Origin: Grammothele lineata
Lineage: Eukaryota > Basidiomycota > Agaricomycetes > Polyporales > Polyporaceae
Direction of reading: 5' to 3'
DNA: 64,000 nt
NCBI GenBank assembly: GCA_002150815.3
Contig: NDFF03000029.1
Coordinates: forward strand, 620,001 to 684,000
Numbering within the stretch: position 1 is the stretch's first letter; every line of letters starts with the position of its first letter. Shown piece by piece: positions 59,001 through 64,000 of the stretch. Both the position numbers and the translations under genes were made by a program. A model generated the notes under the pieces. It searched no databases, was not told where the DNA came from, and saw nothing but the letters and a program-made list of their open reading frames with translations.

Positions 59001-61861
59001 CGAACATTGTTGTGCCAACTACTAGACGTTCAATCTCGGTACGTCCAAGTTAACAACGTATCATGCGTGTCCATCCTCATCATAACACATTCTAGTAAAC
59101 ATTCACGTTCAACGGCATTGCCCCCACGTATCAGCCCGCGCGTCCGGCCAACTCGGCTGAGCCCCACGCAATGCACAGACAGCAGCGGGATAGCCGGCGG
59201 GTTTGCTTTAACCTCCAACTTCTCCCGAAGTTCCTACACGAGAGCATCAAGTAATCAGCCGCGACGCATCTTCACCTAAGCCTAGATACTGGAAGGCCCC
59301 GTCCGCCCCCAACACCAGAGCGCGACGTTCCAGCCCCGCGCGCGGGAGCGCCCTGGGCGTGAGCAAGGAATTCGCGGGCGCTCTACATAGTTCAAGGTTC
59401 TGTTCTCCCGTCGCATACGATGAGCGGAGACCAGGTGAGAAGAGATCAGCGGGCGAGGCGAGCGTGATGGGCGGCGCGCCCTCCCGCTGCACCCTCCGCC
59501 TCCTTCCCTTCCGGGCCCGCTTCTAGGTATGTCATCGTGCGGACGAACGGAAGAAGAGCATTGCGAGCGGTAGGGATTGAATGTCGAATATCGGATATCG
59601 CACGATAGATATCGAATATTCTGAATGGTGATGCGTATACTTCGCGGCTCCGGGGCAGGCGTGGCAGGTTGCTGGCGAGGGGGCGGATACTTCAAATGCG
59701 AGGCGGTCGGGACCGGAGTATCGTGGACAGCACCAGGCGAGGTAGTACTGTCGGTCCCCAGGACCAGGCTGAGCAAGCATCGGAGACATCTTGTCAACTG
59801 GGCATGGTTCCAGGGCTATGCGCCTCCGGGGAAGGCGGGAAACTGGGGAGCCAGTAGTCTCTACCCCCTAGGGCCATGGCCGTAATCTTGATTAATTCAA
59901 GCCCACACAGATCCACAAAAGTGAGAGAGCACCACCCATCCACTCATCCATCGGAAGCTCAAAGTCGAGCCAGCGCAACCACCGCTCCCGAGCCGTAGCC
60001 CGTGACGACTTCGCGCGACGCAGGCATCGATGCTTTCTCGCGCCCGCAGAAGCCCGCACGCTCCAACCTTGGTCCTAGAACGCGCCCGAATTCCCGCCTG
60101 CGCAACAAACGATAGAGAGCATACGACAGTCGCCCGGCCTATCCGAGCACGAACTCCGGGCCGGACGAAGTCCGATAGACGTCTCCTCTGTCATCAGTAG
60201 GACCTTCGTCATCTCGCTAGCGACGGCGAAGGTGGCGCGGCTACGGTCAGGCCACCCGCGGCCGCTCTGCGCCCCTCAGTACTCAGTACCCGGATCGCCG
60301 TTTGTCGTATAGGAAATTCCTGGCCAGGAACCGCAGGGGAAAATGAGGGGGAAGGAGAGGATCAGAGAGCCACGAGGGACCTAGGACGGGCGTAGAAGTC
60401 CGGAGGCCGTAGGTGTGAGACTGCGAGCAGCGAGATCGCAGGGCGTTGCTGCATGCCAGTGTGTACGTCCTCAGGCACGCGGGACCCAGGTACGTCCCCT
60501 GGCAGAGCTTTGAGGCCTTTGGAAAATCACGGTACAACGTCGTAAGCGACACTTGAGCGGTGTTGATGGGCAGGGAATGAGCCCGATATGCTGTAAAGGC
60601 GGGCCCGCCGGGAGACGAATCGCAGGGCAGCTCTGCGTACGTCAGAACGAACAAGTTTCCCTTGAGTTTTTCCTAAGCGCGTCCTTCCAGAGGGGAGCCC
60701 CTCGCATGGCGTCCCGCGCAGAACCGCAAGAAGCCCAGGGACCTCAGCAGAAAACGTGCACAGAAAAAGCGGAGATCGCGACGCGCGAGAGCGCCGAGGA
60801 GCAAGTGGAGGTCTGGAGGTCTGGAGGAGGCTCTGAGGAAGACGCGCGAGGCTTCGAATTCGGGGAGCGTGGTGGGCGCCTTGTCCCGAAGAGGGACGTC
60901 CCTTTGTGGCTGCGCCCCTCCTGCGCCGTGCCGCGTGACTCGCGTTCGTCGCGTCCGCCGCTCGAGACCTGCGAAGGCCTGTGGAAAGGTGCTATCTGGG
61001 TGCGCCGCGAGGCGCGGATATGTGGGCTGCTTGATCGCTTCGGTGAGCTAGAACGGCGGCGCGATAGGAGTGGATGCTGAGCCTCTATCACTGTTGAATT
61101 GCTGCCAGTGCCGGTGAACTTTGAAGTTTGAATCGTGAGGCTTCCAGCTTGGCTTGACATTCCGCTTGTCTGTCGCGACGCCGCATGTCCGCATCTGTGG
61201 ATCCTATCGCCGAGCATTCGAGCTTCGGAACTTTGGGACGAGCCGCTTGCAGAGCTGTGATGGCCTTCGGGCCAGTTCGATGGACTCTACGGTACGCGCG
61301 ACTAAACCCCATTCATGCCGATCCCTTGTACATGAGTCCCTACCCTAAAATTCCTCGAAGGCATATGCGTTTGCGTTTGCGAACGTTTAGAAGGCGCTAC
61401 CTAAATCTACCAATACCTTGTTCAAGTGGCGAGCCGAAGCGCGCTAGTACCAAATAGCGTAAGTCATATGGTCGCGCTCGACCGCAACGATTAAGTAACC
61501 CCGCGACGGCGCGGTTGAGTAGAGTACTTAGTGTACGCGTTACGGACCTATATCCAAGCGGAGATAACGGCCTTGCATAGACCATGGGTGCCGCCGTCCG
61601 AGCCCGAGCCGGCAACAGCGGCGGCGTGCGCACGCGCGTGCAAAGACACGGTCGCGCCGCGCGAGCCTCGGACGGACGGACGGACGGCCCCAAAAACGAA
61701 CTGTGCAGAGGATCTTCCGGCCCATCCTATCTATCTCGATGGGCGCTGTACAGCGCCTGCACGTCCTGTACACCGTGCGCAGCCCGCGCGCGAGCAAGCT
61801 GCACACAGAACAGCGACTCCCCCCTCCCACAACGCACAGAAGGAGAGTGGAAAGGGCGCGC
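53017..61861. other. 8.8 kb gene-poor region
   Basis: No coding unit could be built on either strand. The first 900 bases are GC-rich and strongly purine-skewed on the plus strand, making the membrane-protein gene's upstream region pyrimidine-rich. Long overlapping open frames there (up to about 285 codons) look like composition effects. GC-rich patches near 56.4-57.7 kb and 59.3-61.1 kb alternate with lower-GC stretches. An AT-rich imperfect palindrome lies at 59586-59621. No transposase, reverse transcriptase or long terminal repeat was recognised. Confidence 0.4.
59586..59621. repeat. Imperfect AT-rich inverted repeat
   Basis: GAATATCGGATATCG on the left and GATATCGAATATTC on the right are near reverse complements, separated by a few bases. 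It lies in the gene-poor region. Could be a chance palindrome, a protein-binding site or a structured RNA element. Confidence 0.4.
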
Positions 61862-63962
61862 TCACGGCGCCAACGTCACATGCAACGGCAACAATCCCCC
61901 GCGGCCATCGACGACGGGCTGGAGCGTCGGCGAGATCTTCTCGTGCACCTCCGCCGTCGTCTCGTGGAACTCGAGCGCGCGCACGAGCGTGGCGAGCACG
62001 GTCTTGAACTCGAGCAAAGCGAGGCGGTACCCGATGCAGTTCCGCGGGCCGTCGCAGAACGTGACGAGCCCGCTCCAGCCGTGCGGGCGGGTTGAGGGGG
62101 TGGGTTCTGCTGAGGGCCTGGGCGCGCCGGAGGAGGGAGAAGGGGAGGAAGAGTGGGAGGAAGAGGAGGAGAGCCAGCGTGCGGGGTTGAAGGCGGCGGC
62201 GTCGGGCCCGAACGCGGCGGGGCTGAGGTGCATGGTCGTGAACGGGATATGGAACACCTGGCCCGCGCGCACGCGCACGGACGTGAGCGGCGGCCCGCCG
62301 CCGGGCGCCTTGATCGGCGTGCTCAGCGGGATCACGTCGTCTCGGAGCGCGACGCGCTCGGTCTGCGGGGAGGCGGGGTGTAGGCGGAGGCTGCGACGGG
62401 GCGTGACGTCAGTGTCAGTGGTATGGCAAGAGAGGAAGAAGACGAGGACGCGCACCCCTCTTTGACCACCGCGTCGAGGAAAGGCAATTTCTGAATCTCG
62501 TCGTAGCTCAGGTCCCCGCCCTTGGCGCGCACCTCGTCGCGCAGCCTGTTCTGCACGTCCGGGTTCCTCGCCAGCTCCAGCAGCGTGAACGCGATCGAGC
62601 CCGCCGTCGTCTCGTGCCCCACCAATATAAACGTATTCACGTTGTCGACGATCTGCCTCGCGGTCAGCCTCGCCGCCTTCGGGTCGCTCTTGCTGCTGTC
62701 CCTCTGCGCCTTCAACAATATGCTCATGATATCCCTCCCCTTCTCGTTCACCGCCCCGCTCTCGATGAGCCGCATCGAGAGCTTCGTCGTGATCTCGCGG
62801 ATGCGCCCGCCGGCGCGGACGCCCTCGACGGGCAGGCGCGTGAGGAGCGCGGTGACGAAGGGCACGGCGCGGAAGACGAGCATCGCGACGAAGCCCGCGA
62901 AGCCGAGCCCGGTGTTCACGTGCCCCTCCCATGACGCGCGGATCTCTTGCGCTTCGGTCGAGGTGCCCGCTTTGAAGTCGTGTCCGAAGGCGACGCGGCC
63001 GATGATGTCGAGCCTGTGTGCGCGCGCGAGGTGAGATTTTGGGGCGCCTCGAGAAAGAGGATGGCGCGGGGGACTTACGTCGCTGTTGAGGCGTACTCGA
63101 TGATGTTCACCGTCGCGGCCCCGCCCGCGGAGAGAACGTGGTTCGTCAGCCTGCTCTCCAGCTGCAACCCACAGCAGCCATCGCGTGGCGTCGGCGGCGA
63201 GCGAACGTTAAACGGTCACGTTTTTTCATACGCAGGTAAATTGAACGTTGAACCGTAGCGTAGTGCAGCAAATCGAGGGCGTCAACCGTCAGCCACATCG
63301 CTCTCCACACCCAAAGCCGAGGGAACGCGCTTGCCTTTTCGGAGCATTCTGATATGTCGTCGGCCATGCCCTTGATGGCCTCCGGTCTGTCCGGAGGAAG
63401 CGCGTGTGGTCAGCACTTATTCGCATACATTCGCATATGCCGTACGAATCGGAGCTAACGCTCGCGAGCTATCAACTTGAAGCCGCACAAGGGCTTCGAG
63501 CAATCTTTGTCGCTCCTCGACCAGACGAAAAACGGCCGTTGTGCGCTCGCAGAAGCCAGCTGCACTTTGAAAGGTAGAAGCCTCTGTGGTCGCGAGGGCG
63601 CAGCTGGAGCCATCACGAACGCGCCAGCGTCAACAGCTACTCAAAGGCGCAGTAAAGTTAAGCAGCTCTGTACCCGCACGCGCGGAGCGGCCAAATCGCT
63701 CACGAAGGCTCGGCGAAGATTGTGTACGTCCCGCGGAGAGCATCGATGACGCACGCCAAAACAGTCGGTGCTCAAGCTCGCGCGGGGCGCCGCGGCGAAG
63801 AGACTCGAAAGAGCTGAAGGTACCAGGGACGACGAAGCGGACGGACTTACGAGAAGGCGGGCGCGAGGATGCGCCGCTGCGTTTTGTGGTCGTCGCCCTC
63901 GGCCCACACGAGCCCCTTGCCGAGCACGTTGGCAACAGGAGGGCGGAAGGCGGGGGACTTGA
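61862..63962 (-). CDS. Cytochrome P450 (5' end outside window)
   Basis: Visible exons: 63962-63851, 63386-63335, 63161-63079, 63013-62456, 62390-61862. The gene continues past the right edge of the window. Motifs in order: GLVWAEGDDHKTQRRILAPA (C-helix with WxxxR-type residues), SPEAIKGMADDISE, I-helix LVGHETTAGSIAF, K-helix ExxR as VVKEGLRLHPAS, and the heme loop FCDGPRNCIG with the axial Cys. It is a microsomal-type monooxygenase; substrate and CYP family are not assigned. A Ser/Pro-rich insert (about 30 residues) sits just before the heme loop. One intron (63162-63334) uses a GC donor (AAG|GCAAGC) and another is 464 bases. No terpene synthase is nearby; the window's synthase is about 40 kb away. 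Confidence 0.92.
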
Positions 63963-64000
63963 CTGTGGGAGGAGAACGTCAGCTACGGCTACTCTTCCTA

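Overview
The window is nuclear DNA of a filamentous basidiomycete, most likely an Agaricomycete. Nearly every gene is broken by many short GT..AG introns (mostly 50-75 bases). Coding DNA is GC-rich, and the gene families are typical of mushrooms and wood-decay fungi: F-box/LRR proteins, a CE16 acetylesterase, a fungal class I sesquiterpene synthase, many-exon membrane proteins and a cytochrome P450. I saw no prokaryotic, plasmid, viral or CRISPR features. Gene models were built by hand from splice signals, conserved motifs and reading-frame phase. Exon sums divide by three in every complete model, but exact ends remain predictions.

Layout. 0-8.2 kb: the 3' end of an unknown gene, two tandem F-box genes, a coiled-coil protein and a secreted CE16 esterase. 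9-12.7 kb: a tiny membrane protein (DUF4748-like) and a large protein with one C2H2 finger. 13.2-17.3 kb: a 16-exon MFS transporter with a huge cytosolic loop. 17.3-20.6 kb: no convincing gene. 20.6-21.9 kb: a sesquiterpene synthase, then an intron-containing tRNA-Gln and a small single-span membrane protein. 24.7-33.1 kb: housekeeping block of Sec2-type Rab exchange factor, Spp2 G-patch splicing factor and glucosamine-6-phosphate synthase (first step of chitin precursor synthesis). 35-38.9 kb: a glycine-rich CsbD-like protein and a multi-pass membrane protein. 39.8-41.4 kb: a low-GC island holding a two-finger C2H2 gene and the 3' half of a TENA/THI-4 gene. 42.3-48.3 kb: an FHS-type MFS transporter divergent from SEC24, which carries an N-terminal WW domain. 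51.2-53 kb: a 13-exon multi-pass membrane protein. 53-61.9 kb: gene-poor. 61.9-64 kb: a P450 whose 5' end lies outside the window.

The genes do not form one pathway. Sec2 (exocytosis) and SEC24 (COPII budding) both serve secretion, and GFAT feeds wall synthesis, but they are ordinary scattered housekeeping genes. The terpene synthase has one MFS gene about 3.3 kb away and no adjacent oxidase, so a biosynthetic cluster is not demonstrated. The most unusual observations are the WW-SEC24 architecture, the low-GC island whose edge falls inside TENA, and several micro-exons and GC-AG introns in conserved motifs.
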